Assembly: GCF_004795895.1 (NCBI RefSeq) | Contig: NZ_CP039250.1 | Location: 1,178,001-1,242,000, forward strand | DNA length: 64,000 nucleotides | DNA from: Sphingopyxis sp. PAMC25046 | GTDB taxonomy: Bacteria > Pseudomonadota > Alphaproteobacteria > Sphingomonadales > Sphingomonadaceae | Direction: 5' to 3' | Shown here: positions 43,860 through 53,611 of the stretch, piece by piece | Layout: the number at the start of each line of letters is the position of its first letter | Numbering within the stretch: position 1 is the first letter of the stretch | Made by a program: the position numbers and the translations under genes | Notes under the pieces: generated by a model | What the model was told of the DNA's origin: nothing | Databases searched by the model: none | Seen by the model: only the letters and a program-made list of their open reading frames with translations

Positions 43860-44010
43860 ACACTCCGAGTTCGAGCGCCCGTGCGCCAGTCGCGGACATG
43901 ACCGATGCTTAGTGGAGTCTCGGACTGAGCATTGTGGTCAATCCCGGCGTGGAATGGTCGCCACAGAGCCCCTCCACGGTTCGCGCGTCGGCGACGATGC
44001 GACGAATCAG

Positions 44011-44505
44011 TCAGGAACGCGGGGCGGGTGTGATCGTCTTCGCGCGCGAAGATGCGGCGCGATGTCGCTGATGAGTCCAAGCATATTCCTGGAGCCCGTC
44101 ACGTGTCCTGCGGTGATGTCGCCGTGTCCCAATGGCGAGGATTGCGACCATTGGATAGGCGATCTTACCTACGATCCACCAATAGGCGACGGGCAAGATC
44201 TCGGGATTGTATGCCGTGACGCCGTGTGCCGCGACCGCAACCAACTGAAAGGCTGCCAGCCAGATCGGCCAGAATCTGTCTGCCGCCCCGGCGATTGCCG
44301 AAAGCGCCAGCAGGAGCCCGAAATCGATAAGTAACATTTCCCATTCGACGTCGCGATAGGATGGATTGCTTAGTCCGGCCCAAAAAGTTCCCATCGTGGC
44401 GATGACCATGCAGATCGACGCAGTCCTTTCCGGGGCTCCGCCTCGCCACTGCGCATAGGCAGAGACGAGGAAGAGCAGGATCATGAATGCCACAATGACG
44501 ATCAC
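44011..44505 (-). CDS. small integral membrane protein of unknown function
   Basis: 164 residues with four hydrophobic segments: IVIVAFMILLFLVSAYAQW, ASICMVIATMGTFWAGL, MLLIDFGLLLALSAIAGAAD and FWPIWLAAFQLVAVAAHGV, plus a possible fifth (GKIAYPMVAILAIGT). A basic C-terminal tail follows. No family recognised. It sits 18 nt downstream of a small gene and a LuxR-type regulator, probably one operon. Confidence 0.65.
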   Translation of the reverse strand: MIVIVAFMILLFLVSAYAQWRGGAPERTASICMVIATMGTFWAGLSNPSYRDVEWEMLLIDFGLLLALSAIAGAADRFWPIWLAAFQLVAVAAHGVTAYNPEILPVAYWWIVGKIAYPMVAILAIGTRRHHRRTRDGLQEYAWTHQRHRAASSRAKTITPAPRS

Positions 44506-44523
44506 GAGCAGCGGCCCCCTTGG

Positions 44524-44976
44524 TCAGGCGGCCAATTCAAGGGGCGTCGCGCCGCGCGCGCTTGGGCGCTTGACGACATCCCCGAAAGCTTCAGGATCAA
44601 TGCCCAGCTTTTGTGCCAGCACTTCAAGCTGTCGATGACCTTCGGCCATGTAACCGAGCGCTCCGGTAACCGAGAGCTGCGCGTTGGTCAGGGCCGACAA
44701 TATCTGATGTCCGACCAGCGGCGAAAGATTTTGGTGCGTCTGCGCGTCGATTGCCGCAGTGGCGAGCCGCCCGCCTTCCGCGAAAATCTGCTGCAGCAGT
44801 TTTTCGTAGCCGAACAGCGATTCGGTCAGATGCTTGATGCGCTCTTCATCGTCGGACCTTCTATCCGAGAAGCCGGGAGAGGACGTCGAGTCCGACGGCG
44901 AGCATGCCGAAGCCGACTGCAAGCGCGATCGCAAGGAAGACGAGCCAGAAGTAACGGAGGTACGGGTCGAGGTCAT
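44524..44976 (-). CDS. small helical protein overlapping the LuxR-type gene (start uncertain)
   Basis: The convincing part is about 108 residues, from DDEERIKHLTESLFGYEKLLQQIFAEGGRLATAAIDAQTHQNLSPLVGHQILSAL to RGATPLELAA. The only in-frame ATG (44976) lies inside the LuxR gene and adds a Ser-rich stretch that looks like a frame shadow. No ATG, GTG or TTG sits at the junction near 44861, so either a long overlap, a non-standard start or a frameshift links the two. Function unknown. Confidence 0.55.
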   Translation of the reverse strand: MTSTRTSVTSGSSSLRSRLQSASACSPSDSTSSPGFSDRRSDDEERIKHLTESLFGYEKLLQQIFAEGGRLATAAIDAQTHQNLSPLVGHQILSALTNAQLSVTGALGYMAEGHRQLEVLAQKLGIDPEAFGDVVKRPSARGATPLELAA

Positions 44977-45367
44977 TTGCAGATACTCCCATGGTTCGTA
45001 GAGGAAGCAACCTGACCCAGGAGGTGGGCGGTGGTTCCGCCTTCTCCGGTGGCTCATCGGCCTGGCCGGTGCCTACCCCCGTATTCTCCAACTGCATTTT
45101 GCGGGGGGTCATCGCGGCGTCTTCGAAGGCGTGGAAAAGTTCCGCTGCGTGCCGGCGATTGCGGGCGCGCAAAATGGCGACAGCCTCGCTGATGTAAGTG
45201 TCGACGGTGCCGACGCCCAGACCCAATTCGAGGGCGATTTCCTTGGAGGTCTTGAGCCGATAGACATGGCGGAGGCACTCGCGTTGGCGCGGGGCCAAGC
45301 GTTCGCAGAGAGCGATGCTCGGCTCTTTTACATCACTAGCAGACAAGTGCGCGCTGCTTGCCATCAA
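44861..45367 (-). CDS. LuxR/sigma-4-type HTH protein with C-terminal membrane anchor
   Basis: 168 residues. HTH: LCERLAPRQRECLRHVYRLKTSKEIALELGLGVGTVDTYISEAVAILRARNRRHAAELF, the GerE/LuxR pattern. A Pro/Glu-rich linker leads to a single transmembrane helix (YFWLVFLAIALAVGFGMLAVGLDVL) at the C-terminus. A tail-anchored transcription factor implies membrane-linked control. No receiver or autoinducer domain is present. Confidence 0.82.
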   Translation of the reverse strand: MMASSAHLSASDVKEPSIALCERLAPRQRECLRHVYRLKTSKEIALELGLGVGTVDTYISEAVAILRARNRRHAAELFHAFEDAAMTPRKMQLENTGVGTGQADEPPEKAEPPPTSWVRLLPLRTMGVSANDLDPYLRYFWLVFLAIALAVGFGMLAVGLDVLSRLLG

Positions 45368-45951
45368 TGGACGGCAAGTCCCTTACGCTATCTAAAACAG
45401 CACCTCTTTTTCTCGACCCGAGCATTGCTTTCCGACGGATTCTGCAAGCGGCTCCCCGTGCATTCCGTCAACAGAGCCGGTTCCCGACTCTCTCTGAATT
45501 TCAACTTAACACGGGAGTAGGCGGACCGGAATTTTCAGGCAACCCTTGGCAACGATTTGCTTTTCTTCACCGAGTATCTCGTATGGGTGCTCTGCGATAA
45601 GGTCCGGTTAGTGAAAATCATGGCTGCGGATACGGAGGATTTCATCTTGTTCGGGGGTCGTCCGAACGGCCGTGACGCCGATGTGCGCCCGCGCGGCGCC
45701 CATGTCGGATCGCGCGGATCGGGGCCGCCGCCATTCTTCGCCCCGTCACCGCGGCCCGGCGCGACCGTGAAATCCATCCGTGCGATCGACCGCAGCATTT
45801 CGTCGTGATCATTGATGCGGTCGCAGATGATATGCATCGCCGGCGGCAGGCGGTCGGCGGATTGCCGCTCGTGCTGCCGCGCAGGGACAGTCCGCGCCGA
45901 TGAGGCAGCCCTCCGATGCGGTTACCTCGCATCCGAATCCTGCGCCGGAAA
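45368..45951. other. region without a supported gene, probably decayed
   Basis: A few short frames occur (for example MHIICDRINDHDEMLRSIARMDF on the minus strand near 45837) but none is recognisable. Adjacent to a PRC-barrel pseudogene, the stretch looks like gene decay. Confidence 0.35.
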
Positions 45952-46225
45952 CTAGAACGGATAATTGATCCCGCGACCATAGTCGTGATCAAAGGTCGGC
46001 TTGCTATCGGCGCCATAGCGCGGCGCCTGTTCGAGAACCTTCTTGTCGAGATCGACGACATAGCCGCCCTGTTCGGTGTCGTAAGTCAGGACGTCCCAGG
46101 GCAGCGGATAATAGTCGCTGCCAAGACCGAATAGACCGCCGAACTGGAGGACCGCATATTCGACGCGACCTTAGCGCTTGGTGACCATGAAATTGTAGAT
46201 CGGTCCGAGCTTCTCGCGGTCGCGG
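45952..46225 (-). pseudogene. PRC-barrel domain remnant with internal stop
   Basis: The minus-strand frame reads DREKLGPIYNFMVTKR, then TAA (46171-46173), then continues in the same frame GRVEYAVLQFGGLFGLGSDYYPLPWDVLTYDTEQGGYVVDLDKKVLEQAPRYGADSKP to a stop at 45952. Across the stop this is a collinear PRC barrel (family pattern EKLGxIxxxMxDKxSGRVxYAVLxFGG). The stop replaces a likely Ser codon. No signal for a complete N-terminus is seen. Confidence 0.65.
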
Positions 46226-46450
46226 TCGCGGTCGAGTCCCGCCTGGCGCTTCGCAATCGCCCAGCGCCTCTGCTTGCGCCGAGTTTCCTTAGGCTCCCCA
46301 GTCGACCACGCGAGCGATAGCGAACTCGGCATCGTCACGGGCTCTGCGTCGATGAAGTCAAAGCGGCCCTTTGCCGTGCTCTCACAGTTTCGGCCGATGA
46401 GATGGAGTCGTCTCGGCTGAAGGGACGCCGGCTCTGGCGCCGACGAGGCG

Positions 46451-46879
46451 CTAGATATCAGGCTCGGTTCCTGTGATCAGCCTCAGGCATTCCCGAACCG
46501 TGATAATCCGCGCCCCGCCGTGGCGCCCGAGACTCAACAAGTCGGCCTTATCGCCGGTGATCAAAAGTTCGGCCATCCCGGCCTCAATCGTCGCCAGAAG
46601 ATAGTTGTCCCAGGGATCCGGGCTGACGGACACGTCGGGCAGATTCTCTATAACAATGGCGCTGCCCTTGAGTTCATTGACGAGTCTGCCGACAACGGCT
46701 GGATTCAAGCGAGCCCGCAGTTTGGGATAGCGCGTACCGCGCCGAATTTCCTCTAGCTGTTCAGCAGAGGTGATTAAGGTGATCTTGCCTTGGCACCACA
46801 AGGCAATCAGGTGAAAGGGAAGCGACCGCCCGTGCAAAAGGGCGCTGACAAGCACATTGGTGTCGATGACAACGCGCAT
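46451..46879 (-). CDS. PIN-domain toxin (type II)
   Basis: 142 residues. The PIN core starts MRVVIDTNVLVSALL and continues with EEIRRG, DVSVSPDPWDNYLLATIEAGMAELLITGDKADLLSL, giving the conserved acidic residues. This belongs to the DUF/COG1569-like PIN group of RNases. The gene starts 3 nt after the RHH antitoxin stop. Confidence 0.85.
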   Translation of the reverse strand: MRVVIDTNVLVSALLHGRSLPFHLIALWCQGKITLITSAEQLEEIRRGTRYPKLRARLNPAVVGRLVNELKGSAIVIENLPDVSVSPDPWDNYLLATIEAGMAELLITGDKADLLSLGRHGGARIITVRECLRLITGTEPDI

Positions 46880-46882
46880 TGA

Positions 46883-47122
46883 TCAGTTCCGACGCGCATC
46901 CGCAATCGCTTCATCGATCAACTGGCTCATCTCTTCCGGCGAGACGTCATCGAAACCGGCGCGGGCCTCGGCGAGCGTAAGATCGAGCAGGCGCCATTTC
47001 ACGGACTCTTCAATGAAGCGCGATAGGTCGCCCTTTTTCATTCCGCGCTGAGCTAGGTATGTGCGGACATCAATGTCGGTTTCGGGCGCGACATTGACGG
47101 TCCAGCGCGTCGCACCACCCAT
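46883..47122 (-). CDS. ribbon-helix-helix antitoxin
   Basis: 79 residues from the ATG at 47122 (MGGATRWTVNVAPETDIDVRTYLAQRGMKKGDLSRFIEESVKWRLLDLTLAEARAG), with AGGAG about 10 nt upstream. The N-terminal strand-helix-helix is RHH-like; the acidic C-terminus (VSPEEMSQLIDEAIADAR) would neutralise the PIN toxin encoded 3 nt downstream. Confidence 0.8.
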   Translation of the reverse strand: MGGATRWTVNVAPETDIDVRTYLAQRGMKKGDLSRFIEESVKWRLLDLTLAEARAGFDDVSPEEMSQLIDEAIADARRN

Positions 47123-47347
47123 AATCAAAAACTCCTCATGGACGCCTATGCGGATAAGCGCTGACCATCTTTTACGCCAAGATTCGATTCCGACATATGC
47201 GCTGGATCGACTTTACCACAGGGGGGCTCGATTTTAGCCTACCCGATTTTCGAGCCTCTGCACGGAACACAATAGATCGCAGCATCCACCTCGGCGCCGG
47301 ACGTTCCGGCTCTCCACGTCAAACTGACGCGAGGCGCAAACGGACGC

Positions 47348-47746
47348 ATGGCGACGCGGATCGAACAAGATGATCCACCGTTCGATGTCGAAGCTCGACG
47401 ACTTGGCCTTTGCCGTGAACTACTTGTCGAACGGCAGATCATTGCGCGGTACCTCAAGAAGCAAGACTGGAGCCATGCGGGCTGGATCATGCTACTGGAA
47501 CTCTATGTCGTGGATACGGTCGGTAAAGGGCTGCCGGTTTCAAGCCTAGGATATGCGAGTGGCGTTTCGGTTCCGACGGCGACGCGGCAGACAACTGAGA
47601 TGGAATCGCGGAAACTTGTGGCTCGCGAGCGCGATCCTCACGACGGGCGCCGAACGAACATCGCCCTGACCGCTCGCGGTCGAGCGACCCTGCGGTGCAT
47701 TCTAGACGACTATGCGAAGTCCCGGGCGAATGTGCCGCTCCGATAG
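47348..47746 (+). CDS. MarR-like winged-helix regulator
   Basis: 132 residues. The winged helix is evident: WIMLLELYVVDTVGKGLPVSSLGYASGVSVPTATRQTTEMESRKLVARERDPHDGRRTNIALTARGRATL, with the DxRxxxxxLT wing of MarR proteins. Ligand unknown. It stands alone, divergent from the PIN/RHH module. Confidence 0.8.
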   Translation: MATRIEQDDPPFDVEARRLGLCRELLVERQIIARYLKKQDWSHAGWIMLLELYVVDTVGKGLPVSSLGYASGVSVPTATRQTTEMESRKLVARERDPHDGRRTNIALTARGRATLRCILDDYAKSRANVPLR

Positions 47747-47991
47747 AATCTGATTGGCCGCCGCGTTCTCGATCGTCCAGAACACAATCTATCATACCTA
47801 AGCGAGGGACGGGGAATCCGGCCTCAAGTCCAAGGGAGGAGGATGGAAGCTGACGTTGGTGTGAAGTTGCAAATGGGAACAGGAGATGGCTGGATGCTCA
47901 CCGGATCAGGGAAGGCAATATGTCCATTTCCGGAAACTCTTTCGATTCCTTCAATCGGCATCTTCTGATAGGCTGCCGACCGAGAAAACCC

Positions 47992-48441
47992 ATGCAGGCG
48001 AGCCAACCTTCCAACGTATCAACAGCCGAGACCGCGCGGCCGCCCGTTGCGCGCAATTGGCTCTGGAAGCCTTGGTACGCGAAGCTCTGGTGGGCGGCGA
48101 TCCCGGTCTACTGGACAGGCGCGGTGGCCTCGCTGAAGGTCCCGGCACTGGCGGAGTTCTACACCAGCGCTCTCGCAGGCTATCTCAACATGCTGTTCTT
48201 TCCGCCGACGGCACTACTGGTGCTTGGTTTCGGGTTCGTCAAAGCTTGGCTCGACAGGCCGCTATCTGGCGAGCCTCTCTCGGACGAGGAAATCGGCGAA
48301 CTCGAGCAGATGAGGATGGAGGACGAGCACTGGGAGCGTCTTGGGCGACCTCATTGGTCGGTCGACATCTATGATCCGCGCTCCGGCGGACTATATATCG
48401 GCAACCCACTCAGCCTTCAGCACCCTGGACGTCGAGATTAG
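47992..48441 (+). CDS. small membrane protein beside traG
   Basis: 149 residues from the ATG at 47992. Two hydrophobic segments (LWWAAIPVYWTGAVASL; YLNMLFFPPTALLVLGFGFVKAWL) are followed by an acidic helix and a cytoplasmic-looking C-terminal tail (WSVDIYDPRSGGLYIGNPLS). Unknown family. The stop overlaps the traG stop tail-to-tail by 4 nt, and its place next to the transfer operon suggests an accessory role. Confidence 0.65.
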   Translation: MQASQPSNVSTAETARPPVARNWLWKPWYAKLWWAAIPVYWTGAVASLKVPALAEFYTSALAGYLNMLFFPPTALLVLGFGFVKAWLDRPLSGEPLSDEEIGELEQMRMEDEHWERLGRPHWSVDIYDPRSGGLYIGNPLSLQHPGRRD

Positions 48442-51400
48442 CGCTTCTTGTAGCTGCTATCTCCGTCGAATGGACCATTTGCTAGGTCGGTCGAAAATCG
48501 GCCACTGCTCAAGATCGAGGATTGTTCGAGCGACGTCATCGGTCCAGTAATATCGGCGGTTCCACGTGCGGAATCGGCTTGCCCAAGGTAGCGATTTCGC
48601 AGCCCCTCGGGGCCAAGCACCTGACGGTTCAGCTCGCTCGTAAATGTCATTTCAGGGTTTGCAGAGCGCGCAGCCGCCCGCTCTGCGGCGGATATCGCCT
48701 CGCGTACATCATAGTTTACGATATCGAGCGAGGCCCGAGCTGTCTCGTTACTCGTGCCCATGTCGCTGCTGCTATATCCCAAGCTCCCGCCGACGCTCCC
48801 TGACGTTGCTGTCTGTGATCGTTCCTTACCCTTGGCCGGACCACCACGCGACGCATAGTCACTGCTTTGGGCACTTGCGCCGACATTGCCGCCAACCGCA
48901 GTTCCCATTGAGATTTGGTCTTGCGCCGAGCGAGATATAGCCCGCTGCCATCCCGTCTGGGCCATGATCGCCGACACGTCGCGTTGAAGCGTATCCGCAA
49001 CCTGCGGATTGAGCCGCCACTCGCCGTTGCGGTCCATTTCGAAGCCACCGCGCAGCCAGTTCGCCATCATCGCCTGACCCTCGGGTCCGCTGCTTAGCAT
49101 GTTTTCGATGGTATCGGGTCCGGCTTGCTTGCCGGCCTCATATTTGGTGCTGGTGTCGCTGCGTGCGGACTGCGTGAACCCGGTGCTGCTCGACACGAGC
49201 AGGTCGTTGTCCGCGAAGCTGAACCGGGCGCGGCCTCCCTCGGCGATCGTGCCATATTGGCTGTCGTTGATGAGGCCTGCGGCGCGGAGCTGCCGCGCGA
49301 CGTCGGGCGAGACATTGAGATTGAGATCGCCATTCTGCGCCATGGCGAGCTCGCGCTTGGTCATGTTGATGCCCTCGCTGCGCAGCAGCCCCTGCATGCG
49401 TGTCAACCGCTCATTGTCCACGATCCGCGTCAGCCGCTCGTTGCGCGCACGATCGGCAATTCCGGCCGCGCCACCCTCGGCCATGTCGACCTGGTTGCCC
49501 GCCGTGCGGCTCAGTGCCTGGATGAAGGCGTCGAGCCGGGCCGCCTCGCGCGTCGATACGCCGGCAGCCGCCGCACCTTCCGCAAACCCGAAATTATCGC
49601 TCTGCCGTCGCTGCTCGCCGATGCGCGCGGCGCCGCGCACGCCATCGTGGCCGACTTCGCGCTGGGCATCGAGCTTGCCCGAGCGCTCGGCAAAATCGTA
49701 ACCAGCGGCCTCGCGCGTGCGGCCATAGACGCTCGTGCCTTCGCGTGCCGCCTCGGCGGTCGCGCCGTCGGCGGTGCCGAGCTGGACCGAGGCGTTATAG
49801 GTTTCCAGCGCACGCATGACCTGCGCCTCATTGCGGCCCGTCGCGCGGGAGAGGGAGGTAATCGCCGACGAGCGCGCCTCGCCCGAGAGGGTGTTGATGA
49901 AGCCGATGCGGCGCGAGGTTTCGTCGATGGAGAGGCCGAGCATCGACGCGGAATTGCGCTGCCCCTCGTTGTTCCCGGTGCGCCACGCCTGCTCGGTCGC
50001 GACGTTGCGGCGTTCGATCCCCGCGACATTGTCGCCCGCATAGTCGCGTCGGCCTTCCATAGCGCCGACGTTGACCTGCGCAGCCGTGAGATCGTTCCGC
50101 AGCATTGCCTCCTGGTCGTACGTGTTGGCGATCAACTTCGCGAAGGTCGGGTCGGCCGATGCCTGCGCGATCACGGTCGAGGCCTTCAGCGCAGCGTCTT
50201 TCTGATCATAGCCATTGCGCTCGAAATGCCGCTGCGCGCCCTGCATCATCATGTCGTAGGCGCGCGTATCGCCGAAGGCTTTCCACTGCACCATGTTCTG
50301 CGCGAAGCCGGCGAAGGCGCGTTCGCCCGCCTGGCCCGGCCCAAAATAGCTCGTGCCGAGACTACGTAGCGCGTCCTTCTCGGCGAAATTGTGGATCGCC
50401 GACGTCGTCGCATTGGCGCGCACCGCTGCGGCCGTCGCGGGATGAGTGAGGTCGCGGCCGACGAGGGCAGGGGCGAGCCCCCCGAGCTCGCGTGCGGCGT
50501 CCGTGACGCCGAGCCCGAAGCCGGTCGCTCCCGGCGCGCCAGGCGTGCGATCGCTGAGATAGCCACCTGCGGCGCCGAAGGCGCGATTGGTACCGAAGGT
50601 AGACCGCTCTCCGAAGTCGCCGAAGCTCGACGCCGCACTGCGCCGTGCGGTCGTGCCGGTCGCCGAGGCCTGCGCCTCGAGCGCCTGCGCGCGGCCTTCA
50701 TGCGTCATGATCGGGGTGGCGGCCGCGGTGCCCTGGCCCTGCACGCCGAGCGCGCCGCTGGTGAAGGAGGTGAACACATTGCCCGAGAAGCGGAACACGG
50801 TGAAGACAAAGGCGCCGGCCAGCCCGGCGGCCGCGGTGCGAAAGCTTCCGAAGATTGCGAGCGCCTTCATCGCCGAACCTGGCGCCAGCATCCAGGCGTT
50901 CGCCGCGACATGGTTCGAGCGCATCTCGGCAAGCACGTCCATCGCGCGGCCGAGCGTGAGCTGGTAGATTCCGGCATCGATCACGCCCCACATGGCGACG
51001 AAGACGAAGAGGCCAAGCGCGAAGCTCGCGACGCGCAGGTTGATCGGGGTCAGGATGAAGAGCAGCGCGATCGGCATCATGAACAGCATGATGCCGAAGA
51101 CAGTGGCGCGGATCGTCGGCATCCATTCGTTCGCCGTCGACATGGTGGCGAGACCGCTCGAGACGACGGCACGGTTCGCCATGACGCGCGCGGCGGTCGC
51201 AGGGCTATCTTCGAACAGCACGTCGCCGACGGCGTTGCCGAGGTTGATGTTCGTCATCAGCTGCTGGAGCGTCAGCGGCGTCGCGAGCATCTTGTCACCG
51301 AGCGCTCCGAGGTTCGACCGGCAGCGCTGGAGCTGAGCCGCGTTCGAGACGTCATAGCCGGTGCGCTCGCAGACCTGTTGACTGTAACCGTGGAACAGCG

Positions 51401-52178
51401 ACGGATCGGAAAGCCGGTCCGAGATATGCGTCCAAGTCTCGGTGCAGCTCACCGTTGTTCCGCCCTTGTCGGTGGCAGTGAAGACGGTGCTGAAGGTCGC
51501 CGGCCCAGACATCGCGGCAAAAGCCGCGGGAAGATCGTTCGTGGTACGAAAGAGTTGATCGTCGTCGATGCCATAGGCGGGAGAGACGCGCGCGACGGGA
51601 TAGCATTGCCGGACATAATCCTTGATCGTTGCATCGAGGAAGGTGTCGGTCATCGGCCCTCGCGGGCTAACAGCGTTCAGGAACAAGTCAAAGCTGTGAC
51701 CACCCGCACCGAACTCGAGCTTGGCATTGGGGTCGATCGTATTATCGTCGATCGTCTCGGCGATCGCCCGCTCCATCATATTGGTGACGCCCGCGACGAG
51801 AACGATCAGGTTCGGGACGTCGCCAACGGGCTGATAGGCGTTGCGGACCCGGTCGTAGACATGGACGGTGCCCGTGGTCGCAACCATGCCGACGAAAAGC
51901 CCGATGCCGACGAGCGTCTGAAAGCCGAAAGCGACGATCCCCATGCCGTTGCCGCGCACGCTCGCGAGTAGCGCGCCGAGCGCGATCCCGGCGACCGCGA
52001 CGATGAGCACCAGCGTTTCGTAGCGCGGATCGGCAAAGATCATCGAGACGAGCCGGAACGCGTCGACGGTCTCGTTGAACCCGTCATAGGTGTGGAAGCT
52101 GGTTTCGAGCGCTAGCGCAGCGGTCGGCACGGTGGCGGCGAGGGCGGCGATCAGCGCGGAAAGGAATCGGGAGCACAT
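48438..52178 (-). CDS. traG: TraG, F-type mating-pair stabilisation/assembly protein
   Basis: 1246 residues. A signal-like N-terminus (FLSALIAALAATVPTAALA) leads into the membrane-embedded TraG_N domain: YDGFNETVDAFRLVSMIFADPRYETLVLIVAVAGIALGALLASVRGNGMGIVAFGFQTLVGIGLFVGMVATTGTV, with further helices near residues 360-420. The long C-terminal half is hydrophilic, helical and Ala-rich, and ends in a Ser/Gly-rich region. TraG is needed for pilus assembly, and its C-terminal part for mating-pair stabilisation and entry exclusion. It follows traH by 5 nt. Confidence 0.92.
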   Translation of the reverse strand: MCSRFLSALIAALAATVPTAALALETSFHTYDGFNETVDAFRLVSMIFADPRYETLVLIVAVAGIALGALLASVRGNGMGIVAFGFQTLVGIGLFVGMVATTGTVHVYDRVRNAYQPVGDVPNLIVLVAGVTNMMERAIAETIDDNTIDPNAKLEFGAGGHSFDLFLNAVSPRGPMTDTFLDATIKDYVRQCYPVARVSPAYGIDDDQLFRTTNDLPAAFAAMSGPATFSTVFTATDKGGTTVSCTETWTHISDRLSDPSLFHGYSQQVCERTGYDVSNAAQLQRCRSNLGALGDKMLATPLTLQQLMTNINLGNAVGDVLFEDSPATAARVMANRAVVSSGLATMSTANEWMPTIRATVFGIMLFMMPIALLFILTPINLRVASFALGLFVFVAMWGVIDAGIYQLTLGRAMDVLAEMRSNHVAANAWMLAPGSAMKALAIFGSFRTAAAGLAGAFVFTVFRFSGNVFTSFTSGALGVQGQGTAAATPIMTHEGRAQALEAQASATGTTARRSAASSFGDFGERSTFGTNRAFGAAGGYLSDRTPGAPGATGFGLGVTDAARELGGLAPALVGRDLTHPATAAAVRANATTSAIHNFAEKDALRSLGTSYFGPGQAGERAFAGFAQNMVQWKAFGDTRAYDMMMQGAQRHFERNGYDQKDAALKASTVIAQASADPTFAKLIANTYDQEAMLRNDLTAAQVNVGAMEGRRDYAGDNVAGIERRNVATEQAWRTGNNEGQRNSASMLGLSIDETSRRIGFINTLSGEARSSAITSLSRATGRNEAQVMRALETYNASVQLGTADGATAEAAREGTSVYGRTREAAGYDFAERSGKLDAQREVGHDGVRGAARIGEQRRQSDNFGFAEGAAAAGVSTREAARLDAFIQALSRTAGNQVDMAEGGAAGIADRARNERLTRIVDNERLTRMQGLLRSEGINMTKRELAMAQNGDLNLNVSPDVARQLRAAGLINDSQYGTIAEGGRARFSFADNDLLVSSSTGFTQSARSDTSTKYEAGKQAGPDTIENMLSSGPEGQAMMANWLRGGFEMDRNGEWRLNPQVADTLQRDVSAIMAQTGWQRAISRSAQDQISMGTAVGGNVGASAQSSDYASRGGPAKGKERSQTATSGSVGGSLGYSSSDMGTSNETARASLDIVNYDVREAISAAERAAARSANPEMTFTSELNRQVLGPEGLRNRYLGQADSARGTADITGPMTSLEQSSILSSGRFSTDLANGPFDGDSSYKKR

Positions 52179-52183
52179 CGCGA

Positions 52184-53611
52184 TCAGCGATTGCGGTTAG
52201 CGGCGGCACCGGCGGCGTCGCGCGCGTCGCGGTCGCGCTGGCGGACGAGCCCGGCATAGTTCGCCGAGAGGTTGGCCTGGTTCAGCGCCGCCATATAGGA
52301 CTGGCGCATCTGCGCGCGCTGGCGCAGCACTTCCTCGCGAAGATCGCGCAGCTGCTCTATCCCCTTGGTGAGGATGCGCGTCTGGCAGATATTGGCATTG
52401 CCTGCGTCGGCGGCACCGGCGGCCGACGTGCCGCGCTCGGCATTCGACAGCGCGAAATCGATGCTGCGAGTGAGATCATTGAGCATCTGGTAGGCGAGGG
52501 TCAGGGCGACCAGTTCGTCGGTATCGCCGATCACGGCATCCTCGACGCCTTCGCGCACGCCCCATTCGAGCATCCGGTAGATGGGGAGCGTCTTCACATT
52601 GGCGACGAACTGGCGCTCTTCGGCAGTCAGCGCGGCGCGGGTGCGGATCTTGGTCGCGATCGTCTGCATCCGTTCACGCGCGAGGACGAGCGCGCCGCGG
52701 CCCGGCCCGTCAGTCGCGCAGTCAGCGCTGGTCGGCGGGACGTTGAGCGACCGGGCCTGGACACGTCCGGTCAGGAAATCCTCGACGCCTTCGGTGTCCT
52801 GACGCGGGCAGGCAGGGATGGCCGAAAAGAGCGGCACCTTGTCGGTCGCGTCCCAACGCATGTAAACATCGCCGACCCGCGCACGCATCACGCTGGTCCA
52901 TTCGCTGGCGCCGACGCGCGCGGCGGCGTGCGCGAGCAGCGAGCCGGTGCGGAAGATGTCGGTGACCTCGCGCGGGCAGTTGGCGAGCGCTTCCTTCAGA
53001 TCCTCGGTCGGATTATTATTGTTCGCCTCAATCTTCTCGCGGCTTTGCTGATAACTTTTCGCATAACCCTGCTTGATCGAGCGATAGCCGGTCATCTCCT
53101 CGATGATCCCCGACATATTGTCGTCTCCTCGAGCGATCTGAACCATGCGGTTCGCAAGGCGGCAGTCGTTGACCTGGATCGAGTTCAGGAAGTTGGTCGC
53201 CGCCTCCATCTTCGAGATGATGTTGCCCATCTTCTCGTCGAGGGTTTCGAGGAGATACTGGAAGGCGACGGCGGGCGCGGCCTGCAGGATGCTCTCGAGC
53301 TTCTGGACGAGATAGTCGGGATCGAGAAACGACATGCCGCCGAGGAACATGTCGATGCCACCGCAGCCCGCGCGCACCTTGGGCAGCGTCACGCTCATCA
53401 GATAGTCGTTGTGGACGTCGACGCGGCCCGAGAAGCCGCCCGCGGTCACATAACCGCGCGCCTGGTCCTCGAAACTGCCGGGCGACGTGTAGGTCACATT
53501 GTCGAACCAATGCTCGGCCCAGCTTTGGGCATAGGCTCCCGGCGCGCCGGCTCCGCAGGTTGACAGGATGAGGGCGATCATAATGGCGCGGCGGCCGCCA
53601 AGCGAGGACAT
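52184..53611 (-). CDS. traH: TraH, F-type pilus assembly protein
   Basis: 475 residues. Signal peptide (AIMIALILSTCGAGAPGAYAQ). The body matches TraH: FDNVTYTSPGSFEDQARGYVTAGGFSGRVDVHNDYLMSVTLPKVRAGCGGIDMFLGGMSFLDPDYLVQKLESILQAAPAVAFQYLLETLDEKMGNIISKMEAATNFLNSIQVNDCRLA. A coiled-coil C-terminus follows. It acts in the periplasm with TraF, TraU, TraW and TrbB in pilus extension. Upstream of it the operon is interrupted by toxin-antitoxin modules. Confidence 0.95.
   Translation of the reverse strand: MSSLGGRRAIMIALILSTCGAGAPGAYAQSWAEHWFDNVTYTSPGSFEDQARGYVTAGGFSGRVDVHNDYLMSVTLPKVRAGCGGIDMFLGGMSFLDPDYLVQKLESILQAAPAVAFQYLLETLDEKMGNIISKMEAATNFLNSIQVNDCRLANRMVQIARGDDNMSGIIEEMTGYRSIKQGYAKSYQQSREKIEANNNNPTEDLKEALANCPREVTDIFRTGSLLAHAAARVGASEWTSVMRARVGDVYMRWDATDKVPLFSAIPACPRQDTEGVEDFLTGRVQARSLNVPPTSADCATDGPGRGALVLARERMQTIATKIRTRAALTAEERQFVANVKTLPIYRMLEWGVREGVEDAVIGDTDELVALTLAYQMLNDLTRSIDFALSNAERGTSAAGAADAGNANICQTRILTKGIEQLRDLREEVLRQRAQMRQSYMAALNQANLSANYAGLVRQRDRDARDAAGAAANRNR

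Noticed and set aside
50391..51971. 526-residue plus-strand open frame
   Set aside because: It is the antisense shadow of traG in GC-rich DNA; Arg/Asp/Glu-rich composition and no domain.
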